Assembly (NCBI GenBank): GCA_947490615.1
Contig: CANLHK010000007.1
Coordinates: 124,001-188,000, forward strand
From: Planctomycetaceae bacterium
Lineage (GTDB): Bacteria > Planctomycetota > Phycisphaerae > Phycisphaerales > SM1A02
Length of the DNA: 64,000 nucleotides
Direction of reading: 5' to 3'
Both the position numbers and the translations under genes were made by a program. Below are positions 9,206-16,846 of this stretch, piece by piece. The notes beneath the pieces were generated by a model that ran no database searches, had not been told where the DNA came from, and saw only the letters and a list, made by a program, of their open reading frames with translations. Numbering within the stretch: position 1 is the stretch's first letter; every line of letters starts with the position of its first letter.

Positions 9206-10656
9206 CGTGTACCTCCAAGCTTGGCGTAGGCGAGCAGTCCTTGTCGTCCACCCTCGCGGCCGAATCCAGATTCGCGATAGCCACCAAAGGGCGCACTCGC
9301 ATCAAAGCGATTGAAGGTGTTGAGCCACACGACACCAGCACTGAGACGATTCGACATCTCCAAGGCGCGTGCGGCTTTCTCCGTCCACACGCCCGCACTC
9401 AATCCGTAGGTCGTGTTGTTGGCGCGCTGCACCGCCTCTTCGGGCGTGCGGAAGGTCATCACGCTGAGCACGGGGCCAAAGATTTCTTCTCGCGCGATGG
9501 TGTGCGATGGTTGCACGCCCGTAAAGAGACAAGGTCGACACCAGAAGCCCTTCTTGGGCAGCGTGCAGGAGACTTCATGTTTGCGCGCGCCTTCGGTGGT
9601 CCCCGTTTGCAGGAAGCGTTCGATGGTGTCGAGTTGCGACCGCGAGTTGATCGCGCCGACATCGGTGTTCTTATCCAGTGGATCACCAACGCGCAGTTGT
9701 TCCATGCGACGCACTAGACGCGCGATGAAGTCGTCGTGGATGGATTCCTCGACAAAGAGCCGACTTCCAGCGCAGCAGACATGACCTTGGTTGAACCAGA
9801 TGCCGCTCACCACACCTTCGACTGCCTGATCGAGCGCAGCATCGGCGAAGACAATGTTGGGACTCTTGCCGCCGAGTTCGAGGGTGAGCTTGATGCCTGT
9901 TCCTGCGACCGACTTCGCGATGGCTTTACCGACTTCGGTCGAACCAGTGAAGGCGATCTTGTCGACGCCCTTGCCTGCGAGTGCGGTGATCGCGCGTCCA
10001 GCGGCTGGTCCACCCGTGACGATGTTCACGACGCCGTCAGGGATGCCGCACTCCTGCAGAATCTCACCGAGCATGAGGGCGGTGAGCGGCGTGGTTTCTG
10101 CTGGCTTGAGCACGCAGGTGTTGCCGCACGCTAACGCGGGCGCGAGTTTCCACGCGGCCATCATCAACGGGAAGTTCCACGGAATGATCTGACCGCACAC
10201 GCCCACGGGCCGCGCCGTCGCACCCGCAAACGCAAAGGGAAGCTTGTCGCACCAACCCGCGTGATGGAAGAAGTGTTGCGCGACCAGCGGCAGATCTTCG
10301 TCTCGACTCTCGCGAATCGGCTTGCCGCCGTTCATCGATTCGAGGACCGCGAGTTCGCGCGATCGCTCTTGCACGCGGCGCGCCACGCGAAAGAGAAGCT
10401 TGGCGCGTTCGGCGGGTTTGCACTTCATCCACTTGGGGAGCGCCTTGCGCGCTGCGGCGACGGCGCGCGCGACATCGGCTGCGTCAGCGTCGGCGACGGA
10501 GGCGATCGTCTCTTCCGTTGCTGGATTGATGGTGTCGAAGCGCTTACCTGACTTCGGTTCGACAAACTTGCCGCCGATCAGGAGGCCGTACTCAGGCCGC
10601 AGGGTCGGTCGGACGCTCTCAGGCGCGGGCGCGTAGGCGAAGGTCGAGTCAGGCAC
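9202..10656 (-). CDS. NAD(P)-dependent aldehyde dehydrogenase
   Basis: 484 residues from a GTG at 10656, chosen because it gives the normal family length and avoids overlap with the divergent kinase gene. Motifs are complete: PWNFPLM around Asn161, FTGSTEVG (237-244), the general-base Glu260 in LELGGKSP, and the nucleophile Cys294 in NQGHVCCAGSR, plus EEIFGPVLSV towards the C-terminus. It oxidises an aldehyde to the acid. With deoC 2 kb away, a role in disposing of acetaldehyde from deoxyribose breakdown is plausible, but substrate cannot be read from the sequence. It is translationally coupled to the truncated homologue that follows it. Confidence 0.9.
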   Translation of the reverse strand: MPDSTFAYAPAPESVRPTLRPEYGLLIGGKFVEPKSGKRFDTINPATEETIASVADADAADVARAVAAARKALPKWMKCKPAERAKLLFRVARRVQERSRELAVLESMNGGKPIRESRDEDLPLVAQHFFHHAGWCDKLPFAFAGATARPVGVCGQIIPWNFPLMMAAWKLAPALACGNTCVLKPAETTPLTALMLGEILQECGIPDGVVNIVTGGPAAGRAITALAGKGVDKIAFTGSTEVGKAIAKSVAGTGIKLTLELGGKSPNIVFADAALDQAVEGVVSGIWFNQGHVCCAGSRLFVEESIHDDFIARLVRRMEQLRVGDPLDKNTDVGAINSRSQLDTIERFLQTGTTEGARKHEVSCTLPKKGFWCRPCLFTGVQPSHTIAREEIFGPVLSVMTFRTPEEAVQRANNTTYGLSAGVWTEKAARALEMSNRLSAGVVWLNTFNRFDASAPFGGYRESGFGREGGRQGLLAYAKLGGTR

Positions 10657-10732
10657 AGAGGGTGATGTTATCGCGGCGATTCCACTCCCGCAGGTCAACC
10701 GCTGTGGCGGTTTGTCCGACACAATCAGGGCC

Positions 10733-11470
10733 ATGGCTTCCGCGAAACCCACCGACCCAACCTCTGCATCGTCCCCGCGCGTCATCTGCGCCTTCGACAT
10801 CGGCGGCACCAACGCCAAAGCGCGCTGTGCCCACTGGGAGGAGAAGCGCGCCACGCCGTCGGGCCCGCAGTACACGCCGCAACAACTCGTCGCTGATCTG
10901 CCCAAACTCCTCGCGGGCGAGAAGGTTGATGCGATCACGATCGGATTGCCCACGCCGCTCAAGGATGGTCGACCGATGTGCGATCCCGTGAACCTCGGTC
11001 CTGGCTGGAAGGATTTCGACTATCGCGCGGCGTTTGGCGTGCCCGTCAAGATTCTCAACGACGCCGCGATGCAGGCGATCGGAAGTCACCGCGCCGCCAA
11101 GCTCACCACAGAGAAGATGCTCTTCCTCGGACTCGGCACGGGACTCGGCAGCTGCATGATCGTCGGCCGCGATGTGTTGCCGATGGAGTTGGCCCATCTG
11201 CCGTTTCGCAAGGGCGCATCGTTCGAAGACTTGGTGGGCATCCGTGGTCGTGAGACCAATGGAACCCGCAAGTGGCGCGGCCATGTCGCGGAGTGTGTGC
11301 GTCTGCTGCGCGGCGCGCTGCTGCCCGATGTCATCGTGCTTGGCGGCGGCAATTCAAAGGCGCTGAAGGAGATCCCACCAGGCTGCGTGCTTGGTTCGAA
11401 CTCGAACGCGTTTCTCGGCGGCTATGCAGTGTGGGAGCCTGAGTGGGCCAACGCCGCGACGGCGCTGTAA
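10733..11470 (+). CDS. ROK-type sugar kinase, polyphosphate-glucokinase-like
   Basis: 245 residues from the ATG at 10733 (CAGGG six bases upstream; an in-frame TTG at 10712 is a weaker start). FDIGGTNAKA (residues 21-30) is the phosphate-binding loop of the ASKHA/ROK kinases, followed by ILNDAAMQAIG and FLGLGTGLGS. The ROK zinc motif is not visible, and the short length with GTGLGS resembles polyphosphate glucokinases rather than repressor-type ROK proteins. Likely function is phosphorylation of glucose or a similar sugar using ATP or polyphosphate. It is divergent from the aldehyde dehydrogenase gene and convergent with the protein kinase gene. Confidence 0.78.
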   Translation: MASAKPTDPTSASSPRVICAFDIGGTNAKARCAHWEEKRATPSGPQYTPQQLVADLPKLLAGEKVDAITIGLPTPLKDGRPMCDPVNLGPGWKDFDYRAAFGVPVKILNDAAMQAIGSHRAAKLTTEKMLFLGLGTGLGSCMIVGRDVLPMELAHLPFRKGASFEDLVGIRGRETNGTRKWRGHVAECVRLLRGALLPDVIVLGGGNSKALKEIPPGCVLGSNSNAFLGGYAVWEPEWANAATAL

Positions 11471-11485
11471 TCCGACGCCGTCTCG

Positions 11486-12427
11486 TCAGGCGCGCAGACT
11501 CTTGCGCTCTTTCGAGGGCACGGTGCGCGCAGCGGGAGCGTCCGCGGGCGTCATCGCCTCGAGCGCCTCAAGCTGCTTGAGCACATAGGTCATGTACTTG
11601 CGGCGCGAAGGTTCGAGCTCGAGGCAATTGAGCACGAGGTCGCTGAGTTGCTCAGGGATTTCGGCGTTCCATGCCGAGAGCGGCGTGACCTCGCCGATGG
11701 TGTTCTCCGCCAACACGAAGTCGCGCGGATAGTTGCGCTGCGTTGTTTGCGGCGCGAATTTGCCGCGCAGCAGGCGATACATGGTGGCGCCGAAGTTGAA
11801 GACATCGGTCTGCGCGGTGATCGGTTGGATGAGCGGCTGCTCGGGTGCGACATAGCCCGCGGTGCCTGACATGCGCGGCTTGGTGCCGCCAATCTTCCAG
11901 GCCTGTCCGAAGTCGATCACCTTGGTGTGGTCCTTGTCCCACAGGATGTTGTTCGGCTTCATGTCGGCGTGCGCGAATCCCTTGTCGTGGATGTGCACGA
12001 ACGCGCTCGCGACTTCGCGGAAGATGGAGATCCACTCGCGAACCGAGAAGTGGATGTGATCCTTGAGCACGATGTCCTCAAGCGAGGGCGCATCGATCAT
12101 CTCCATGATCAATCCAAGGTCTTTGCCTGGCTTCTTCATGAAGCCAAAGCCCTGGTCGCCGCGCAGGTCCACGATGTCGCGGACGTGCGGGTGCTTGAAC
12201 TTGCGTCCAGCCTCCCACTCCATCCTCAACTGATCGAGATAGCGGTCCTCTTTGTCGCCTTCCGAGATGACATGCTTGAGCGCGTACTGCGTGTGGGTCT
12301 TGGTGTCTTCGACGAGGTAGACGACGCTAAACGCGCCATCGCCGAGCCACTTGCGGACGCGGTAGCTGTGAAGGATTTCGCCAGGGTGGCGTCGATCACG
12401 CTTGGCAGCGGGAACCACCTCACTCAT
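11486..12427 (-). CDS. Soluble Ser/Thr protein kinase
   Basis: 313 residues, essentially one kinase domain. Visible elements are the glycine loop GDGAFSVVY (29-37), the ATP-binding Lys51 (YALKHV), a likely helix-C Glu near 69-72, the catalytic loop HADMKPNN (153-160, Asp155), DFG (172-174) and APE (194-196). The catalytic loop has Ala in place of the Arg of HRD, so this is a non-RD kinase and may not need activation-loop phosphorylation. No membrane segment or sensor domain follows, unlike many planctomycete PknB-type kinases. Substrates are unknown. It lies downstream of deoC on the same strand but 311 bases away, so it may have its own promoter. Confidence 0.9.
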   Translation of the reverse strand: MSEVVPAAKRDRRHPGEILHSYRVRKWLGDGAFSVVYLVEDTKTHTQYALKHVISEGDKEDRYLDQLRMEWEAGRKFKHPHVRDIVDLRGDQGFGFMKKPGKDLGLIMEMIDAPSLEDIVLKDHIHFSVREWISIFREVASAFVHIHDKGFAHADMKPNNILWDKDHTKVIDFGQAWKIGGTKPRMSGTAGYVAPEQPLIQPITAQTDVFNFGATMYRLLRGKFAPQTTQRNYPRDFVLAENTIGEVTPLSAWNAEIPEQLSDLVLNCLELEPSRRKYMTYVLKQLEALEAMTPADAPAARTVPSKERKSLRA

Positions 12428-12738
12428 GACGCGACCTCCGGCCCACCTTGATCCATGGTGTTCGCAACGCTTGGCGTGCGGGCAGGAGTGCGAGAAGAAA
12501 CAGATTGGCGCAAAACAGACATCATCAAGTCCGCCACTCGTGGCGTTGGAAAGGGAGCTTGGTTGAGCCGACGGTGCCGGGCGACGCCCGACGAAGAAAT
12601 GAGCCCCGAAGGTCGGAAGATACGCGAAACCTCGAATCGTATTTTGCCTGCTTCGCGTGTTTCAAAAAAACTCCCACGCTTGCAGGCTCGGCAGTTTTCC
12701 CGAAGGACTTGAGGCGTTTGGCTTTTTTTGGGCAGACG
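12428..12738. other. Intergenic stretch between deoC and the kinase gene
   Basis: About 310 bases without a convincing gene. It holds a small perfect hairpin (CGGGCGACGCCCG) and two runs of seven identical bases: seven A near 12665-12671, which read as T on the minus strand, and seven T near 12722-12728. The first could be the U-tract of a weak terminator for deoC on the minus strand, but I see no strong stem directly before it. An 85-codon plus-strand frame at 12455 has no family features and is probably chance. A promoter for the kinase gene may lie here; no convincing -35/-10 pair was found. Confidence 0.4.
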
Positions 12739-13734
12739 CTACGCATCCGCGAAATCATCGCGCGCCGCGTAGCCGCCGCGGCGCAGGCGGGCGAGCTGGC
12801 GAAGCAGATCGTTGAGGAGCGTGGAGGCGCCAAAGCGGAAGAGATGCGGATGAAGCCAGTCTGCGCCGAGGGTTTCGTTCACCATGACCAACTGCGTCAT
12901 CGCGGCTTTCGCGCTGCGAATCCCGCCCGCGGGCTTCATGCCGATCCGCACGCCTGTTTCTTGAAAGGCGTCTCGAATCGCTTCCAACATCACCAGAACG
13001 ACAGGCATCGTCGCCGCTGGGGTCACTTTCCCTGTGGAAGTCTTGATGAAGACTTCACCATCGGCGATCCGATTGGTCCCTGCAGACGAGCCGAGCGCGC
13101 TTCCAAAGAGCGCCGCGCGGATCGCGAGATCGCTGGCGTAACGCACGGCGTCGAGCGTCTCGAGTTCACCAGTCTCCAGAATGATCTTGAGATGCGCGGC
13201 TCCACACGCCGACTTCACCCGCGCGATTTCGTCGGCCACTCTGGGGTAGTCGCCCGCGAGAAACGCGCCGCGTTGGATGACCATGTCGATCTCGTCGGCT
13301 CCGTCCCCGACGGCGCGGCGCACATCATCGAGTCGAATGTCGAGTGGAAACTGTCCGCTGGGAAATCCTGTGGCGACCGATGCGACTTTGACGCCCGACG
13401 ATCCCAGCGCTTCACGAGCGACGGCCACGAGTGCGGGATAGACGCAGATCGCCGCAACCGACGGAATCGGCAGAAGCCCCGCGGACACCAGCGAGTTCGA
13501 CAATGCGGGCGCAGGCGAGATCGCCTTCTGACAAAGCGCGCGCACCTTCTCAGGTGAATCCTTCCCCTCAAGCGTGGTGAGGTCGATCATGCTGATCGCC
13601 AACCGCAACGCATGGTCCTTGGATGAAGTCTTGATCGATCGCTTTCCGAAGCCGTCGGCGCGCCGCGTGGCCATGATCGAATCGACGGCGCGTCGCGAGG
13701 GCAGAGGAATATCGAGGAGCTCGCCGCGATGCAT
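12739..13734 (-). CDS. deoC: Deoxyribose-phosphate aldolase
   Basis: 331 residues, longer than the roughly 220-260 of most DeoC proteins because of an extra N-terminal part of about 50 residues. It splits 2-deoxyribose-5-phosphate into glyceraldehyde-3-phosphate and acetaldehyde in nucleoside catabolism. Key residues are present: Asp150 region (DEIDMV), Lys183 (LKIILE), the Schiff-base Lys231 in FIKTSTGK and the second lysine Lys267 in GMKPAGGIR. It sits just downstream (6 bases) of a small exported-protein gene on the same strand. The aldehyde dehydrogenase pair 2 kb away could use the acetaldehyde formed. The N-terminal extension is typical of the eukaryote-like/actinobacterial DeoC subgroup, as far as I recall. 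Confidence 0.93.
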   Translation of the reverse strand: MHRGELLDIPLPSRRAVDSIMATRRADGFGKRSIKTSSKDHALRLAISMIDLTTLEGKDSPEKVRALCQKAISPAPALSNSLVSAGLLPIPSVAAICVYPALVAVAREALGSSGVKVASVATGFPSGQFPLDIRLDDVRRAVGDGADEIDMVIQRGAFLAGDYPRVADEIARVKSACGAAHLKIILETGELETLDAVRYASDLAIRAALFGSALGSSAGTNRIADGEVFIKTSTGKVTPAATMPVVLVMLEAIRDAFQETGVRIGMKPAGGIRSAKAAMTQLVMVNETLGADWLHPHLFRFGASTLLNDLLRQLARLRRGGYAARDDFADA

Positions 13735-13740
13735 GCGCGA

Positions 13741-14049
13741 CTATCCGCCGCGCGCGGCGCGGAAGAGAACAGGGAGACTCGCGCCACCAAGGAGGACCAT
13801 GCGACGGTCGACCTGCGACTCAACACCGTAGACCAACAGCGTCTCGCCGCGGTTGTCGAGCACATAGAGCACTTCGACAGGCGCAGCATCTGAGCCTTGA
13901 CCCGTCGACGCGGTGAGCACGGTGAAACCGCCGACACCCATCGAGGCGGTGCCCGCGTGGGCCGCGGGATGCAGGCGTCCTGCTTCGACGATGGTCAGCG
14001 CGGCAATGGCGATGGCACTGGTGGCGAGGATGGCGTGTGGGAGTCGCAT
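13741..14049 (-). CDS. Small exported protein, paralogue of the next gene upstream
   Basis: 102 residues with an N-terminal signal-like hydrophobic segment (residues 5-20) followed by Ala/Gly-rich sequence. The core EVLYVLDNRGETLLVYGVES matches VVYVVDETTQEVLAVQFDPQ in the neighbouring 100-residue protein, so the two are paralogues with a short beta-strand-like V.YV.D...E.L.V module. No family is recognised. It lies between its paralogue and deoC, all on the minus strand. Its function is unknown; export to the periplasm or surface is inferred from the signal. Confidence 0.65.
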   Translation of the reverse strand: MRLPHAILATSAIAIAALTIVEAGRLHPAAHAGTASMGVGGFTVLTASTGQGSDAAPVEVLYVLDNRGETLLVYGVESQVDRRMVLLGGASLPVLFRAARGG

Positions 14050-14079
14050 GGAGGTGAGGAAGGAGGTGTGGCGCGTGGC

Positions 14080-14382
14080 TCAGTTTGAGCGCGGGCGATT
14101 GATCTCGCCCGCATCGACGGCGAGGTTTCGGAAACCGAGACCCTTGAGCTGCTTACTTTGCGGATCGAACTGCACCGCGAGGACTTCTTGCGTCGTCTCG
14201 TCGACGACATAGACGACCTGTGCTTCCATGCCCGCGACGCGTCCTGCGGCGGCGGTGTAGGTGCTGCGCGCGCGCACGGCCTGGGCCTGCGCGGGAGCGG
14301 AGAGTTCCACTGCTGCAAGCGCCGTCAGCGCGAGAGCGTTGGCAGCGAGGAGAATCCGAAGGGCACTCGGGCGTCGTTTCAT
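14080..14382 (-). CDS. Small exported protein of unknown function
   Basis: 100 residues. It begins MKRRPSALRILLAANALALT and has a signal peptide likely cleaved after the APAQAQA region near residue 35. The mature part contains the V.YVVDETTQEVLAVQFD module shared with the downstream 102-residue protein, about 30 bases away. No metal-binding or catalytic motif is visible. The start is supported by an AGGAG-like sequence on the minus strand just upstream (GACAAGGAGTCTGCC). The two genes probably arose by duplication. Confidence 0.68.
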   Translation of the reverse strand: MKRRPSALRILLAANALALTALAAVELSAPAQAQAVRARSTYTAAAGRVAGMEAQVVYVVDETTQEVLAVQFDPQSKQLKGLGFRNLAVDAGEINRPRSN

Positions 14383-14443
14383 GGCAGACTCCTTGTCGCG
14401 CGCTCGATGACGCGCTCAAGCCACGCGGACAAATCGGTCCGCG

Positions 14444-14647
14444 TCACAGATCGGTGTGCGAGCGCTTCGACGGCATGAGCGAGATCGTGATGATCACACC
14501 GAAGAGCACAGCGGCGATGAGGTAGCCGATGACTGGATTCGTCTTGGGTGTGAAGGTCGGCTCGGGCACCTTCTCACCTTGCGCGAGCACAAAGCTCACG
14601 AGTGAGAGTGGCGCAAGCAGTGCAATCGTTCGGGTCATCAGGCGCAT
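14444..14647 (-). CDS. Small membrane protein with signal peptide and one transmembrane helix
   Basis: 67 residues. An N-terminal signal-like segment (residues 6-22, ending VLAQ) is followed by a short Pro/Lys linker and one clear transmembrane helix (about 39-57, PVIGYLIAAVLFGVIITISL), then a basic C-terminus SKRSH. This layout puts the linker in the periplasm and the tail in the cytoplasm. It is part of the minus-strand row of small exported proteins upstream of deoC. No family or function is recognised. Confidence 0.6.
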   Translation of the reverse strand: MRLMTRTIALLAPLSLVSFVLAQGEKVPEPTFTPKTNPVIGYLIAAVLFGVIITISLMPSKRSHTDL

Positions 14648-14747
14648 CGCGGCAGGATACGACGGGCGCGAGCTCCCTGCGCGATGCCACGATGGGGCGC
14701 GAAACGCCCGAGAATCTCGCGCACGCCTCCCGCAGACCTTTGGCGCG

Positions 14748-15263
14748 TTACTTCACATAGATCGTCGTGTGTCGCACTTCGGTTGGCGGAGTCGTCGCTT
14801 CCCAGGGGCGCTTGAGCTCAAAGGTGATGCGCGTCTTGCCAGGCTTCAACGCCTTGAAGTTCATCGTGTGCATCTGCTTGGAACCCACGGCATCGGTGCC
14901 GCGGACGGGCCGCGTGCGCTCCTCGTCGATGGTGATGACGGACTCGTCGTACCCACGCGCGGTCCAGGCGTAACCCGTTCCGCCGCTGAAGTAGAGCTCC
15001 GCGACAAACGCGAGACCGACGGTGAGTTCGGCTCCCGTCACACCATCGACGCCATCGAGTGAGGGTTCGCCGACGCAGCGGCCGCCGTAGAAATCGAGTT
15101 TGGTGATGCGCTCAGGGTCAAGGACTTTGGGTGGTGGCGCGGCGGACGCGCCGTTCTCCTTCGCGCCATCGGTGGCGCACGAGGCAAGCGCGATCACGGC
15201 GACGACAAGCGCGGCGCGCGTGAGCGAATGGGCGACAAGACCGATCGAGGAGTGATGGCGCAT
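14748..15263 (-). CDS. Chagasin-like (I42) cysteine-protease-inhibitor lipoprotein
   Basis: 171 residues. A signal peptide ends in lipobox ALASC (Cys29), predicting a lipoprotein. The mature domain shows the three loops of the chagasin/I42 inhibitor fold: GTGYAW (95-100, normally NPTTGY.W), a central segment leading to VGSKQ...FKALKPGKTRITF, and the RPWE loop (152-155). In chagasin these three loops enter the active-site cleft of papain-type cysteine proteases. The first loop has SGGTGY in place of the usual NPTTGY, so inhibition could be altered. Bacterial members are often periplasmic with unknown targets. It lies between a small membrane protein and the E2 gene. Confidence 0.82.
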   Translation of the reverse strand: MRHHSSIGLVAHSLTRAALVVAVIALASCATDGAKENGASAAPPPKVLDPERITKLDFYGGRCVGEPSLDGVDGVTGAELTVGLAFVAELYFSGGTGYAWTARGYDESVITIDEERTRPVRGTDAVGSKQMHTMNFKALKPGKTRITFELKRPWEATTPPTEVRHTTIYVK

Positions 15264-15334
15264 AGCAGCGGCTCTATCGACCTCGGTTGTGCGGCCGAAT
15301 CAATCTTCCTGCGACGAGAATCTGAAGACGAGGT

Positions 15335-16720
15335 CTAGGAGACCAGCGCGTCGGGGTCTTCGAGCAACTTCACGACCGTTGCGAGGAATCGCGCGCCTTC
15401 CGCGCCATCGACGACGCGATGGTCGCAGGAGAGTGAGAGCGGAAGCACGAGTCCTGCGTAGAACTTGCCGTCCTTCACGCAGACCCGCTCCTTCGAGCGT
15501 CCCGCGGCAAGAATCGCCACTTCGGGATAGTTGATGATCGGCGTGGCAAACATGCCGCCGTAGCTGCCGACATTCGAGATGGTGAAGGTGCCGCCGAGCG
15601 ATTCTTCGCGCGCGATGGTGCGGTCCTTGCAGCGCGCCGCGAGGGTCTTGACCGACTGCGCGAGTTGCACGGGCGCCATCGCTGAGGCGTTGCGAATGAC
15701 GGGCACCATGAGGCCCGCGTCGGTGTCGACGGCGCATCCAAGATGGACGGCGCTCTTGAGAATGATCTCGCCCTTGGCGTCGTCGACGATGGCGTTGAGC
15801 GTCGGATGCTTGCGCAACGCGCGACAGACGGCTGCCATGAGAAACGGCAGCATCGAAAGCTTCTCGCCGACGACCTTGGAGTACTCGCGGCGCTTATTGT
15901 CGAGCGCGGTGACATCGGCTTCATCGACGACCGTGAAATGCACCGCGGTTTGCACGCTGCGCGTGAGCGCCTCGGCGATCTTGCGGCGCACGCCGCGAAA
16001 CGCCACGCGCTGCGCGACATCACTCTGATCGATGAAGACGCTGCCCGCAGCGACCGTGGTGGCGCGCGGAGCAAAGCCCGTGGACGCCGTTGCAGTGGCC
16101 GCAGGTTCCGTTTCGGCAAACGCACCGACATCGCTCGCCGTGACTCGTCCACCGCGGCCTGTGCCCGCGATCTTCTGGATGTCCACGCCAAACTTGCGTG
16201 CGAGTCCGCGCACGGCAGGAGTCGCCATCGCCTTGCCATCGCGCGCGACTTCCACCGTTTCAGGTCCGCGGCGCGCAAAGCGCTCGCTCACCGTGAGCGT
16301 TCCCGCCATGGTTCCCACGACGGTGCCTTGATCGGCTGCTGCTGCGTTGGCGGCAATCTGGCTCGACATGCAGGCGTTGCTGCTTGAAGCCGAACTCGCG
16401 CTGCTGCTCGCAGTGGCGGTCGCGGTTGCGGCAGGTGTCGCAGTCGTTGTCGCGGTTTTGGCAGCGCTGTAGCGCACAAGAACCGCGCCCACAGGAATCA
16501 CATCGCCCGCTTTGCCGCAGAGTTCAGCGATGGTGCCCGCCCACGGCGTTGGCACTTCCACGAGCGCCTTGTCAGTCTGCATCTCAGCGATGGTCTGCGA
16601 CTCCTTGAGGACATCGCCGGGCTTCACTTTCCAGCTGATGAGCTCAGCTTCCGCGAGACCTTCACCAAGGTCAGGAAGCAGGAAGTGACTCTTGTCCGAG
16701 GGTTGCTTGACTCCAGCCAT
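15335..16720 (-). CDS. Dihydrolipoamide acyltransferase (E2) of a 2-oxo acid dehydrogenase complex
   Basis: 461 residues from the ATG at 16720, preceded by AAGGAA; an upstream in-frame ATG lacks such a site. Domains in order: one lipoyl domain (residues 11-85) with lipoyl-Lys51 in QTDKALVEV; a Thr/Ala/Ser linker; a peripheral-subunit-binding domain (about 165-198, TPAVRGLARKFGVDI); and the catalytic acyltransferase domain ending with DHRVVDG (His434, Asp438). It moves acyl groups from E1 to CoA. The matching E1 alpha and beta genes are in this window but 6 kb away on the other strand, and no E3 is seen. Whether the substrate is pyruvate or branched-chain 2-oxo acids cannot be decided from sequence alone. 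Confidence 0.93.
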   Translation of the reverse strand: MAGVKQPSDKSHFLLPDLGEGLAEAELISWKVKPGDVLKESQTIAEMQTDKALVEVPTPWAGTIAELCGKAGDVIPVGAVLVRYSAAKTATTTATPAATATATASSSASSASSSNACMSSQIAANAAAADQGTVVGTMAGTLTVSERFARRGPETVEVARDGKAMATPAVRGLARKFGVDIQKIAGTGRGGRVTASDVGAFAETEPAATATASTGFAPRATTVAAGSVFIDQSDVAQRVAFRGVRRKIAEALTRSVQTAVHFTVVDEADVTALDNKRREYSKVVGEKLSMLPFLMAAVCRALRKHPTLNAIVDDAKGEIILKSAVHLGCAVDTDAGLMVPVIRNASAMAPVQLAQSVKTLAARCKDRTIAREESLGGTFTISNVGSYGGMFATPIINYPEVAILAAGRSKERVCVKDGKFYAGLVLPLSLSCDHRVVDGAEGARFLATVVKLLEDPDALVS

Positions 16721-16846
16721 CGTGGTTCCTTCTGCGTGCCGTTCAGGCTCCGCCATCGAGAGCGCGTTGTACCACAGCACGCGGGTTGACCGTCGGCGGG
16801 CGAGTAGGCTGTGCAGTCGGCGCGCTTGGTCGCGCAGGAGATTTGC

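Noticed and set aside
12455-12712. An 85-codon plus-strand frame in the deoC-kinase gap
   Set aside because: No signal peptide, family or ribosome-binding site, and unusual composition compared with neighbours.
12577-12728. A riboswitch or structured RNA in the gap
   Set aside because: Only a small hairpin and two homopolymer runs are visible; no match to a riboswitch core that I know.
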